A DNA stretch of 64,000 bases from Streptomyces spongiicola. Lineage in GTDB: Bacteria > Actinomycetota > Actinomycetes > Streptomycetales > Streptomycetaceae. A program made the translations under genes and the position numbers. The notes under the pieces were generated by a model. That model saw only the letters and a program-made list of their open reading frames with translations. It did no database searches and was not told the origin of the DNA. Within the stretch, counting starts at the first letter, position 1, and each line of letters opens with the position of its first letter. The stretch is from assembly GCF_003122365.1 (NCBI RefSeq), contig NZ_CP029254.1, forward strand, positions 1,116,001-1,180,000. The letters are read 5' to 3'. Of the stretch, positions 1 to 8,600 are shown piece by piece.

Positions 1-1
1 G

Positions 2-115
2 GCCAAGATCGCCGCCGATTTCTCCCTGCTGGCCGCCGCCGTCAACATCGCCCGGCTCGGCGCGCTCGGAGTCACGTCCACAGCCGGTGGAAACTGGGCG
101 ATCGCGGCCGGCTGA
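2..115 (+). CDS. Transposase, C-terminal fragment (partial, runs off left edge)
   Basis: The frame is open from the window edge and ends in TGA at 113-115. The 37 visible residues (AKIAADFSLLAAAVNIARLG, then a short Gly/Thr/Trp tail) resemble the extreme C-terminus of an actinomycete transposase, most like the IS1182/DUF772 kind; I recall this ending from memory and cannot confirm the family. Whether the whole gene is intact lies outside the window. Its position beside a broken HAD gene and a broken integrase fits a mobile-element scar next to tRNA-Val. Confidence 0.5.
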   Translation, partial: AKIAADFSLLAAAVNIARLGALGVTSTAGGNWAIAAG

Positions 116-643
116 CCACCCGGAAGGGGCTCAGAGGCACGCGAGCGACTCGACCGCGGTCGCATCACCCCCTCAACAGCCATCAGGCCGGACACGAACC
201 GTCCACAAGTCGCCCTGCCACCAGCCGCCGACACGATCCTGACACCCTCCATGGCGAACCGGCACGCTCAGGAAGACCCGCTTAACACCAGTCACCTAGA
301 GAGCCGAATTATGCGGAACCCGGGCCCATGGCTGCTGCGTAAAGCCGCGGAGACGACCGCCCCAGCCACGGATCTGCTCTTACCTGCTGTCCGCACTGTC
401 CCCAGCCCCGGCCTGGCCTTTCGCCCCTCTGTGGGCGCGGGCGGGCGACGACGCGCGGTCCCGGTGGCGGAGACATGGAGGGAGCCGGGTGGCGGCGTCC
501 GGCCGACGCCGCCGCGCTGTGCGCGGCACCTCTGATCTCTGCATCAGACTGCTTGCAGTTCCAGGAGGCCGGGATCATCGGCGAGCGGAGCGAGCACTTG
601 ATCAAGTAGAGAAACTCTTACCGCGTGGCCTGGTCGGCGGTTT
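116..643. other. Spacer without a recognisable gene
   Basis: Several frames are open on both strands here but none gives a protein-like sequence: translations are Arg/Pro/Ala-rich without motifs or a convincing ribosome site. The base composition is a little lower in G+C than the surrounding genes (for example near 280-320 and 590-625), which suits insertion-scar DNA between the transposase tail and the HAD fragment. I see no clear terminal inverted repeat or target duplication by eye. Confidence 0.5.
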
Positions 644-816
644 CTAGGCGTCCTGGATCAGTTGGGCCATGTCTTCGATCACCACGGTGGCCCCGGCTTG
701 GCCCAGGCGCTCGGCCTTGCCGGGCTTGTTGGCGTAGCCGATGGACATGGTCCCAGCTGCGCGGGCGGCTTCGATGTCCGTCACCGAGTCGCCGACGAAT
801 ACGGCGTTCTCGGGAG
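644..816 (-). pseudogene. HAD-family phosphatase, C-terminal fragment
   Basis: Reading the minus strand from about 816 to the TAG at 644-646 gives about 57 residues containing VFVGDSVTDIEAARAAG, the HAD motif IV region, followed by a Rossmann-like end (SIGYANKPGKAERLG, then VVIEDM). Everything upstream of motif IV, including the nucleophile DxD, is missing. The reading frame stops being HAD-like exactly where a plus-strand integrase fragment begins, at about 814, so this is a recombination junction. It is unrelated to the complete HAD gene at 4661-5617. Confidence 0.8.
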
Positions 817-1071
817 CGGAACCTCTACCGCTCGTTCACTCGGGTCGCCGACTCCGCCGGTCTCCGCGTCATCCGACCGCACGACGCCCGGCACGGCTGC
901 GCCACCCTGCTCACCGCGGCCGGTGTGGCTCCCCGCGTCGTGATGGAGATCCTCGGGCACAGTCAGATCGCGGTGACGATGAACGTGTACACGCACGTCG
1001 TCCAGGACACGCAGCGCGAAGCCGTCAGCCACATGGACCGGCTGCTCAAGCGGCGGCCCGACCGTGGGTGA
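814..1071 (+). pseudogene. Tyrosine recombinase (integrase), C-terminal fragment
   Basis: About 85 residues carry the C-terminal catalytic part of a phage-type tyrosine integrase: the H-x-x-R box (RPHDARHGCATLL), then LGHSQIAVTMNVYTHV with the catalytic tyrosine. The N-terminal SAM-like domain and the first catalytic Arg are gone, and no start codon belongs to it. It ends 81 bp from the encoded CCA of tRNA-Val, the usual place for an integrase of an element that recombines into a tRNA gene. It is a remnant and not functional. Confidence 0.88.
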
Positions 1072-1117
1072 ACGCCCGCATCGGTATCAGGAGTAGATGC
1101 CGGGAGTAGATGTCGGA

Positions 1118-1145
1118 GGCCCCCAGCCATGATCGGTTGGGGGCC
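1118..1145 (-). terminator. Hairpin terminator of tRNA-Val
   Basis: The arms at 1118-1128 and 1135-1145 pair over 11 positions with one G-U, around a 6-nt loop. It lies just beyond the encoded CCA of tRNA-Val on the minus strand, so it most likely ends that transcript. It also stands between the tRNA and the integrase fragment. Confidence 0.65.
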
Positions 1146-1152
1146 TTGGCAC

Positions 1153-1227
1153 TGGTGGGCGCGGACGGTTTCGAACCGCCGACATCTGCTTTGTAAGAGC
1201 AGCGCTCTACCCCTGAGCTACGCACCC
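1153..1227 (-). tRNA. tRNA-Val (anticodon TAC), CCA encoded
   Basis: On the minus strand the 5' acceptor GGGTGCG (from 1227) pairs with CGCGCCC (1157-1163) with one G-U. The D arm, the anticodon stem CTGCT/AGCAG with TAC in the loop, and the T arm with GGTTCGAAACC are all present. Discriminator A is at 1156 and CCA is encoded at 1153-1155. The body is 72 nt without CCA. An integrase remnant lies downstream of its 3' end, so this gene probably served as an attachment site. Confidence 0.96.
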
Positions 1228-1699
1228 GAGAATGAGGCAACAGCCTACATGGACCCCGGGTGGGTGCCGCAAACCAGACCACATGGGACCTCCATGGTGA
1301 GCGGGGGTAGGCGGGCCCCGGGGCGTCCGGCGCGGGCCGCCGGCTGGTGCTGCGCGGGGAGGCGGAAGCACGGTCGGATACTCCGCGGGTGGGGAGCGGC
1401 CGGGGGCGGGTCGGTGCCGCAGGTCCCGCGACCGGTGCAGCGGCGGGAGTCCGGTGGAAGATGGGGCTCGTCACGGGGGTAGGGGCTTCGTCCCGGGGGA
1501 AGGGGCTCGTAGCGGGGGAAGGGGCTCGTAGCGGGGACGGAGCGGCGGCACCGCCCTGCCACTGCGATCCACGAGCCTCGCGGTGGGTGAGCGGCGTCCG
1601 CAGGCTTGTCGCGCGAAGTGTGAACTATCAGGCTCGTGTGTTCGTCCTTACCCGGTGGGAGAATGAACCGGCAGGGCGGACACGGCACGGGAGAGGGAT
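1228..1699. other. Spacer with degenerate 19-bp repeats
   Basis: No gene is recognised here. Positions about 1463-1540 hold roughly four degenerate copies of a 19-bp unit (GGGGCTCGTAGCGGGGGAA); the last two are nearly identical. The open frames across this stretch on both strands are low-complexity Arg/Pro/Gly. The AT-richer part at 1615-1670 could hold the promoter of the gene that follows, but I see no clear -35/-10 pair. Confidence 0.5.
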
Positions 1700-3070
1700 G
1701 TGACGGCGACACACGCACGGCCGCGCGCAGGAGCGATGGCGAGAGCGGGAGTCGTGCGTGACATGGCCGCACTGGTGCTGGTGCCGTTGCCGCTGGTGAT
1801 CGCCGTACTCCCCGCCGCGTTCGCCGGAGGCGGGACTCGGCGGTGGTTCGGTGGCCGGGGCGAGAGCCAGCGGGCCGACGCGCAGGCCGCGAAGGACGCC
1901 GCCGCGGCGGCCTTCTACGAACTGGACACCGCCCAGCGCGACCTGCGGATCTCCATCGAGACCATCTCGGCCGTGGACAGCTCTGCCGGCGCCCGGCGCG
2001 CGGTCGAGGAGTTCACCGCGCTGGGACACCGGATCGACGAGGTCAGCCACACGTACATCACCGCCGTCGACGCGCACGACCTCGACCGGGACGACCTGGA
2101 CCCGTCGGTGGCGGTGCGTGCACGACGGGACCTGGCCGGGGCGAAGGACTCGCTGGTCCGGGTCAGGGGCGAGCTGGACCGGTTCGCACAGGGCCTCGGG
2201 CCGCTGCTGGAGAAGGCTGAGACCCAGCTCGCCCGGCTCGCCCCCGCGGTCGAGCGGGCCCGGCAGGCACTGCTCGCGGCGAGCAACGCCCTCGACGCGG
2301 TTCGCGCCTCGGGTATGCGCGCCGACGGCCTGGCGGCCCGGCTCGCCGCCCTCGCCCCCGAGCTGACCAGGCTCAACGAAGGCGCAGGCCGGCACGGCGT
2401 GGCCGAGACACTGCAGCGTGCCGACCGGGTGGTGCGGGAGGCCGAGACGATAAGGGCCGAGGCCGGGCGGCTTCCCGAACGGGCGGCCGAGATCGACAAA
2501 CGCCTGGTGTCGCTGCGTACCCGCGCCCAGGCCCTCACCACACGCACGGAGGGCGTCGAGCCCGTCCTCAGCGAGCTGCGCCGCCGCTTCTCGGCCGCCT
2601 GCTGGCAGGATCTGCAGCCTGTTCCCGCCCGGGCCGGTGAGGACGTACGCCGCGCCGAGGAGAAGCTCAAGGAAGCCGCCAAGGCGCGCGACGAGCAGCG
2701 CTGGCCCGATGCCACTGCCCTCCTCACCACCGTGCGGGCCCTGCTGAACAGCGTCGACGAGGCCGTCTCGGCCGCCGGTGACCGGCTGCGGCGGCTCGAC
2801 GCCGTCGCCAAGGACCCTGAGCAGGAGATCCAGCGCACCCGGTTCGCCATCCGCGACGCCCAGCGCCTCGCCATGGCGGGCCGCAACACCCCGGATCCGC
2901 GGCATGCCCGCCCCCTCGACGACTCCGTCGCCCGGCTCGATCGGGCCATCGCCGGTCTCGAGGGACGCCACCCCGACTACTGGCACTTCCTGACCGAGTT
3001 GGAAGCGGTCCGGCAGACCGTGGCACGCGTCGTGGGCCTGATCCGCAGCGAGCGCGGCCCGGCGGTGTGA
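1700..3070 (+). CDS. Membrane-anchored long coiled-coil protein, function unknown
   Basis: This 456-residue protein has one hydrophobic segment near the N-terminus (about residues 22-42), a basic stretch, and then almost continuous heptad-rich helix to the end, full of Ala, Arg, Glu and Leu. I see no enzyme motif. It is probably a membrane-tethered protein with a cytoplasmic or extracytoplasmic coiled-coil rod. Streptomyces homologues are, from memory, usually left as hypothetical or loosely labelled DnaJ-like; no J domain is visible. The GTG at 1700 has GAGAGGG close upstream; in-frame ATGs at 1736 and 1763 are alternatives, the second sitting just before the hydrophobic segment. Confidence 0.75.
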   Translation: MTATHARPRAGAMARAGVVRDMAALVLVPLPLVIAVLPAAFAGGGTRRWFGGRGESQRADAQAAKDAAAAAFYELDTAQRDLRISIETISAVDSSAGARRAVEEFTALGHRIDEVSHTYITAVDAHDLDRDDLDPSVAVRARRDLAGAKDSLVRVRGELDRFAQGLGPLLEKAETQLARLAPAVERARQALLAASNALDAVRASGMRADGLAARLAALAPELTRLNEGAGRHGVAETLQRADRVVREAETIRAEAGRLPERAAEIDKRLVSLRTRAQALTTRTEGVEPVLSELRRRFSAACWQDLQPVPARAGEDVRRAEEKLKEAAKARDEQRWPDATALLTTVRALLNSVDEAVSAAGDRLRRLDAVAKDPEQEIQRTRFAIRDAQRLAMAGRNTPDPRHARPLDDSVARLDRAIAGLEGRHPDYWHFLTELEAVRQTVARVVGLIRSERGPAV

Positions 3071-3322
3071 CCGCTCCGCGGGGCAGTCGCACCTTGCGGC
3101 CGCGGCGACAAGCCCGCCCCGACCTCGCGGTCGGCCGGGCGCAGCGCGCTCACCAGCCGAAACGACCACCCGCCGGGTAGCCGCTGCACATGGCGGCCGA
3201 CCGTGCCCGCGGCCGCGGGCACCCGTCTGCTCCTGTCCGGTACCGTCCGCGCCCCAGGGACGGACGACCCGGCCCGCCGACGTCCCTTCCGGGGGCTGTC
3301 TCCGGTGCCGCCGCTCACGGCG

Positions 3323-3394
3323 CGCGGACACGCGGACAGGCGAGCACGCGGACACGCGGACACGCGGACACGCGGACACGCGGACACGCGGGCT
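3323..3394. repeat. 8-bp tandem repeat CGCGGACA
   Basis: Perfect copies of CGCGGACA lie at 3323-3330, 3331-3338, 3347-3354, 3355-3362, 3363-3370, 3371-3378 and 3379-3386, with one decayed copy at 3339-3346 and another at 3387-3394. The array sits in the 450-bp spacer between the coiled-coil gene and the DUF4383 gene. An 8-bp unit cannot keep a reading frame unless repeated in threes, so the array is non-coding. I see nothing else in the spacer 3071-3522. Confidence 0.9.
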
Positions 3395-3522
3395 ACGGCT
3401 TCCGCTGGTGACGGTCCGCGCCTGCGCCGACACGCCATCCCACCCGTGCGCAGGTCCCGTTTGTCCGGGTGCCGCGGCGGGCGGATCCTGTAGGGAGGTA
3501 CGCACGGCCAAGGGAGGCCGCA

Positions 3523-4137
3523 ATGGCATCCACCAACGCGTCGCAGGACACGAGGCACAGCGGAGACGGGCACGTCACCCTGAACGAGCACCTTCCCGTG
3601 GACCACAGGCTCAACAAGGTCTACCGCTATGGCGCGGGGCTCATGGGCGTGATCCTGCTGGTGTTCGGGATCCTCGGGCTGACGCACAACCTGGGCTTCT
3701 TCGACACGGGCAACGACACCATCGCGGGCCTCAACACCAACGGCGCGCTGAGTGTGCTGTCCATCTGCGTCGGGCTGCTGCTGTTCGTCGGCATGGTCAT
3801 CGGCGGCAACTTCGCCTCCACGCTGAACATGGTGCTCGGCATCCTCTTCATCTTCAGCGGCTTCGTGAACCTGGGCCTGCTGGACACCGACGCCAACGTC
3901 CTCAACTTCCGCATCCAGAACGTCCTCTTCAGCTTCGTCGTGGGGGTCATGCTCATGTGGTTCGGCATGTACGGACGGGTGAGCAGCACCCTCCCCCACG
4001 ACAACCCCTACTGGAGGGCCCGCCACCCGGAGGAGGCGGCGAGGGAGGAACGGGCCCGGGCGGGGCGGACGCAGGCGGGGCGGATGCTGCCGCGCGAGGG
4101 TTCGGAGCCCGGTCGCCAGGACCGACGCCCCGGCTAA
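3523..4137 (+). CDS. DUF4383 family membrane protein
   Basis: This 204-residue protein has four membrane segments at about residues 38-58, 78-98, 105-128 and 138-156, connected by short loops, with a charged Arg/Glu-rich tail. The pattern matches the actinobacterial DUF4383 family, whose role is unknown. The ATG at 3523 is preceded by AGGGAGG at 3511-3517 with 5-nt spacing; upstream in-frame starts exist but lack such a site. The FmdB-like gene begins 9 bp after its stop, so the two probably share a transcript. An array of 8-bp repeats lies 130 bp upstream. Confidence 0.85.
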   Translation: MASTNASQDTRHSGDGHVTLNEHLPVDHRLNKVYRYGAGLMGVILLVFGILGLTHNLGFFDTGNDTIAGLNTNGALSVLSICVGLLLFVGMVIGGNFASTLNMVLGILFIFSGFVNLGLLDTDANVLNFRIQNVLFSFVVGVMLMWFGMYGRVSSTLPHDNPYWRARHPEEAAREERARAGRTQAGRMLPREGSEPGRQDRRPG

Positions 4138-4146
4138 CCTGTCCCC

Positions 4147-4365
4147 ATGCCCCGTTACGAGTACCGCTGCCGCACCTGCGACAACACCTTCGAGTTGAGT
4201 CGGCCCATGGCCGAGTCCTCCGCTCCCGCGCCCTGCCCTGCGGGGCACGACGACACCGTGAAGCTGCTCTCGGCGGTCTCCGTGGGCGGGACGAGCACGG
4301 GGGCAGCCCCTGCGCCGACCGGGGGCGGTGGTGGTGGCTGCTGTGGCGGCGGGTGCTGTGGCTGA
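4147..4365 (+). CDS. FmdB-family zinc-ribbon protein
   Basis: This 72-residue protein starts MPRYEYRCRTCDNTFELSRP and continues to CPAGH, giving the CxxC...C..H zinc-ribbon of the FmdB/putative regulatory family. Its C-terminus is Gly-rich and ends in the cysteine-rich GGGGCCGGGCCG, an additional candidate metal site common in actinomycete members. The biochemical role of the family is not settled; FmdB was first linked to regulation of the formamidase operon. It follows the DUF4383 gene by 9 bp. A 7-bp repeat array lies directly after its stop. Confidence 0.88.
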   Translation: MPRYEYRCRTCDNTFELSRPMAESSAPAPCPAGHDDTVKLLSAVSVGGTSTGAAPAPTGGGGGGCCGGGCCG

Positions 4366-4383
4366 GCGGCTGACACCCGACGA

Positions 4384-4453
4384 CTGACGACTGACGACTG
4401 ACAGCTGACAGCTGACAGCTGACAGCTGACAGCTGACAGCTGACAGCTGACAG
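4384..4453. repeat. 7-bp tandem repeat (CTGACGA x2, CTGACAG x8)
   Basis: Two copies of CTGACGA (4384-4397) are followed by eight perfect copies of CTGACAG (4398-4453). Every junction contains CAGCTG, itself palindromic, so the array can fold in many registers. It begins 18 bp after the stop of the FmdB-like gene. The rest of 4465-4660 is Pro/Arg-type low complexity (repeated CCGCCCGTGCGTCTAC-like words at 4600-4650) without a gene. Confidence 0.93.
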
Positions 4454-4464
4454 AATTTGTCAGC
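4446..4464. terminator. Perfect inverted repeat at the end of the CTGACAG array
   Basis: GCTGACA (4446-4452), a 5-nt AT-rich spacer (GAATT) and TGTCAGC (4458-4464) form a perfect 7-bp inverted repeat. Its left arm is the last unit of the repeat array, so any of the eight upstream units could pair with the right arm. It may act as a terminator between the plus-strand FmdB gene and the convergent minus-strand Ter operon, or as a protein site; the sequence does not decide. Confidence 0.5.
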
Positions 4465-4660
4465 GAATGTTGGCTTGACCGTGTCCGGTCCTCATCCCGG
4501 ACACCCGTCCGAACCCCTACTACCCGCCGACCCGCCGACCCGCCGAGTTCACCGTGTCCCGGGTTCGGCGCCAGAAAGAGCTTCCGCCCGTCGCCCGTCC
4601 GCCCGTCGCCCGTCCGCCCGTGCGTCTACCCGCCCGTGCGTCTACCCGTCCGCCTCGCCC

Positions 4661-5617
4661 CTACGGCGCGGCCGGCGCCTCCGGCCCACCGGATGCCGGG
4701 AGCGTCGCCGTGGCAGCCGGCGTGGCGCCGGCGGCCGCGGTACGGCCCTGATCGCCGGAGGGCGCGGCCGGCGCATCGACTCCGCGTGCAGCTCCCGTCA
4801 GGCCGTGTCCCGCTTCCGTGACGGTCGCCGTGAACCGGCGCAGGATCTCCTCGCCCGCCGCGACCCCCCGCTCCGGGAGAGCGGTCACATGCCGCGGCGC
4901 CCAGCAGGTGTCGGCGAGTTCGCCGTGACCGGGGCGCCATGCGTGGTCGGCGGCCAGCAGCAGATCGGCGTCGAGGAGTGAGTCGCCCGCGGCGAGCACG
5001 CGCTCGGCTCCGGTGCGCCTCACGAGTTCCCGGACGGCCGCGCTCTTGGTGAGCGGCTTCGGCACGGCGTAGACCTTGCGCCCCTGCAGGGAGACCGTCC
5101 AGCCCTTCGTCTCCGCCCAGGCGGAGAGTTCCCCGATCCAGTCGTCCGGGAGGAGCGGGCGCTCCACGACCAGATAGGCGAAGAGGTCCTCGGCGACCCG
5201 CTCCTTGAGCAGCCAGGCCGGGTCCGCCGCGTCGAGCAGATGGGCGCGGATCTCCGCGAGGGAGGCGCACTCGCCGGCGAGTCTGGCGGCCACCGCGCGC
5301 TGCCAGTCCCGGTCGGACTCGCCGTCGACCAGCAGATGGCCGCCGTTGGCGCAGATCGCGTACCGGGGGGCGGGGCCGGGCAGCCGGATCCTGGCGTACT
5401 GCTCGCGGGTGCGGGTCGTCGCCGGTACGAAGACGGCGTGGCCGGCGAGTTCGCCGAGCAGTGCCGCGGCGGCCTCCGTCATGTACGACAGCGGCTTGCT
5501 CTCGTACACCTCGACGCACAGCAGCCGGGGCGCCATGGCGTCGGGCCCGGTCAGCCGCAGTGCGGCCGCGGAGTAGATGAGCGTCCGGTCGAGGTCGCTG
5601 GTGATCAGGGAGGTCAC
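4661..5617 (-). CDS. HAD-family phosphatase of the Ter biosynthetic module
   Basis: The first residues include the HAD nucleophile motif (ITSDLDRTLIY), and LAAGDSLLDADLLLAADH forms motif IV; between them lies a long cap region. The enzyme is therefore a probable Mg-dependent phosphatase of the kind found in Ter gene clusters, where it is predicted to remove phosphate from a nucleotide-like product made with the PRTase and aldolase partners. The start is GTG at 5617, overlapping the stop of the upstream PRTase gene (GTGA), which implies translational coupling. The last 50 residues are an Ala/Pro/Gly-rich tail without a fold. Length is 318 residues. The substrate is unknown. Confidence 0.85.
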   Translation of the reverse strand: MTSLITSDLDRTLIYSAAALRLTGPDAMAPRLLCVEVYESKPLSYMTEAAAALLGELAGHAVFVPATTRTREQYARIRLPGPAPRYAICANGGHLLVDGESDRDWQRAVAARLAGECASLAEIRAHLLDAADPAWLLKERVAEDLFAYLVVERPLLPDDWIGELSAWAETKGWTVSLQGRKVYAVPKPLTKSAAVRELVRRTGAERVLAAGDSLLDADLLLAADHAWRPGHGELADTCWAPRHVTALPERGVAAGEEILRRFTATVTEAGHGLTGAARGVDAPAAPSGDQGRTAAAGATPAATATLPASGGPEAPAAP

Positions 5618-8600
5618 CGCGTCGCCACCGCCTTTCCGTCCGCGCCGGTCGCTCCTCGGGTGAAGCGTGGGTGGATCAGGCCGACGCAGCTGTAGGGCAG
5701 GTCGTCGGCCTCCTCGACGGGTACGCCTCGCTGCTCGGCGAGCAGGCGTACGTGGTCCAGGTCGGCACCTGCGCCGCGCCTGGCCAGGATTCTCCAGGGG
5801 ACGCGGCGCAGCAGCACCCGGGTGGTCTCGCCGACGCCGGGCTTGACGAGGTTGACGTCGTGGATGCCGTAGTCCGCGCTGATCCGCTCCACCGCCGCCC
5901 AGCCGGCCCAGGTGGGTGCGCGGTCCGCGGCGAGCAGTTTCTTCACATCGGCGTCGACGGCCCCGGCCACCTCGTCGAAGCGCGCCTCGACGGTGTCGAG
6001 GAAGTGCCCGGACACGTCGGCGCCGGACAGTTCGCGGTAGTACTTCGCGCCGTGGAAGTCGTGCGGCCCGACCAGGTCGGTACGCAGTACCGTGCGTGAG
6101 ACCAGCCCGGACACCGTGGAGTTGAGGCAGGCGGAGGGGATGAGGAAGTCCTCGCGGGTGCCGTAGGTGCGGACGCAGCCGCCGGGGTCGGCGAGTACCG
6201 CGATCTCCGGTACGAAGCCGTCGAACCCGCCGAGTGCGGCGGTCAGTTCGCGGGTGATGGCTCCCTTGCCGGTCCAGCCGTCGACGAAGACGACGTCGGC
6301 CGGGTCGTGTTGGGCCGCGAGCCAGCGCAGCGCGTTGGCGTCGATACCGCGGCCGCGCACGATGGAGACGGCGTAGTGGGGCAGGTCAAGGCCGTGCCGG
6401 TGGCGGGCCCAGCGGCGCATCAGCACGCCGACGGGCGTGCCGGCGCGGGCCAGTGAGACGAGGACGGGACGGCGCTCGTGGTGCGGGGTGCCGGGGCGGT
6501 GGCGCTGCGGGTGCTCGGCGAGGACGGTGTCGGTGACGGCTCCCACGGCCCGGGCGATCCGGGCTGCGGAGGTCTCCAGGGCGGCTTGGAACAGTGCCTG
6601 GTACGCGTCGCTGGGCTGGTACTCGACGGGCAGCGATTCGGCGTAGTGCGCGCCGCCGCTCTGGATCGCCTCCTCGCGCTCCTCGGTGGGGGCCTCGAGT
6701 TCGGCGTCCGAGAGGTCCTGGAGCAGCCAGCCGACCTCGTCGGGCGCGTAGGAGGAGAACTCGGGTCCGCGGAGCGGCTCGGGCAGCATGGGTTCCGTTT
6801 CGGGAGCCGGTGCGTGGACGGCGGGTGTGTGGTCGGCCGGTGCGTGGACGGCGGGTGTGTGGTCGGCCGGTGCGTGGACGGCGGGTGCGTGGACGGCGGG
6901 TGCGCGGCCGGCCGGTGCGCGGCCGGCCGGTGCGCGGCCGGCCGGTGCGTGGACGGCGGGTGCGCGGCCGGCCGGTGCATGGACGGCGGGTGTGTGGACG
7001 GCGGGTGTGTGGACGGCGGGCACATGGCTGGGGACCACGGCGAGCACGACGTGCGGTACGTGCGCGGCCAGCTGTGCGAGCAGTCCGTCCGGGGCGTGCA
7101 GGGCCGCCGTGTCGGCGGTCGAGTCCACGACGGCGACGACCGCGTCGAAGCCTCCGCCGGCGACGTTGTAGGCGTATCGCTCGCCCGGCCCGTCGGCCGG
7201 TTCGTCGTGGGCGGGGAAGGCCAGCCGGGTGCGTATGGCGTAGCCCGGGTCGTCGACGGCGAGGACGGGGGACCTCGTGGTCGTCGAGTAGCGCACCTCG
7301 CGCGCGCCGCCGCTGCGCTCCAGTTCGAGCGCCAGCCGCAGTGGCGCGTACATCAGCTCCTCGAAGCCGAGTACGAGGACACGCGGGGAGCCGTTCGCTT
7401 CCGGCGCCGCGGCGGCCCCGGCCGTATGCGGCCGGGCGTCGACGGGTTTCGCCGGGCGGCTGCCCGCCAGGGCTTCCGCGACGCGCTGCGCCATGGCGGG
7501 CAGGGCCGCCTCCAGCCCGGCGCGGTGCGCTGGTGTGAAGCCGTGCCGGCCTCCGTCGGGGACACCCGCGGGCCAGCCCAGGTCGACGCGTACGACGTGC
7601 GGGGCGTACGCCGCGCGCCCCGCAGGGCTGTGCGCGCCGTCCGAACCGGGACCGCCCTCCCCCACCGCGCCCACCGCGCCATCCGCGGCATCCGCCCGGT
7701 CCGGGGTGTGCCGCGTGCCGGGAGGACCGGCAGGACCGGCAGGACCGGCAGGACCGGCAGGACCGGTAGGACCGGTAGGACCGGCTGTGCCGTAAGGACC
7801 GGCAGGACCGGAGGGGCGGTATGTCGCTGCGGGGGAGGTCCCGGCAGCGACGGCCGGCCCGGCGCCCGCGGCCGCTCCGGTGCGTGTCGCGGCCGGTCCG
7901 GCGGGCACCGGCCCGGCCGCGGGCGCCGTGCCTTCGGTCTCGTGCGCCGCGACCAGGGCCCGGCCCTTCTCGAGGACGCCCTCCGGGAGGCTGATCGTGC
8001 CGCCGGCGTGGGCCACCAGGTCGATGCGGGCCCCGATCTCCCGGGCGAAGCCGTCCAGCCGGCCCAGGTCGTCGGCCGAGCGCAGGTCGACGAGGGCGAC
8101 GACGACGTATCGGCCGCGCGGATGGCGGGTGTGGAGGTCTCGGATGGTGTTCAGCACGGTGTTGCCGGTGGAGAACTCGTCGTCCACGAGGACCAGCGGC
8201 CCCTCTCCGGCCAGCAGCTCCGGGTCCTCGGGCAGCAGCAGGTGGGAGGTGGCGTGCGAGTGGGCCTCCTCGAAGCCTCCTGCCCGGCGGACACCGTCGA
8301 CGGGGCGGCGGGTGGAGTGGAGGTACGGCGCGGCGGCCAGGCCGTCGGCGACCGAGTGGCCGAGGCCGGTCGCCGTCTCCGCGTAGCCGAGGACGACGGC
8401 CCGAGCGGCCTCGTCGTGGCCGAGGAGGTCGCGGACGCGCAGGCCGAGCCGGTAGCCGTGGCCGTACACGACGGACGGCTTCTGCGGCACGTGCTTGCCG
8501 AGCACGTGTGACACCAGCAGGTGCGCGCGCTTGGGGTTGCGCCGCAGGGCCAGCCCGAGCAGCTCCTTCAGCCCGTCGTCGCCGACGAGCTCCACGCCCA

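Noticed and set aside
251..605. Two overlapping frames of about 95 codons near the left edge
   Set aside because: Low-complexity translations on both strands, no ribosome site, no similarity to anything I know.
1628..3529. A 633-codon minus-strand frame opposite the coiled-coil gene
   Set aside because: Antisense shadow of a high-GC gene; no motif, no ribosome site, and it runs into the 8-bp repeat array.
4384..4453. CTGACAG array considered as a CRISPR or iteron array
   Set aside because: Units are only 7 bp with no spacers, and no replication or Cas gene is near; iterons normally accompany a rep gene.
7724..7810. Collagen-like stretch as evidence of a true collagen-like surface protein
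   Set aside because: Too short for a stable triple helix and embedded in a cytoplasmic enzyme without signal peptide.
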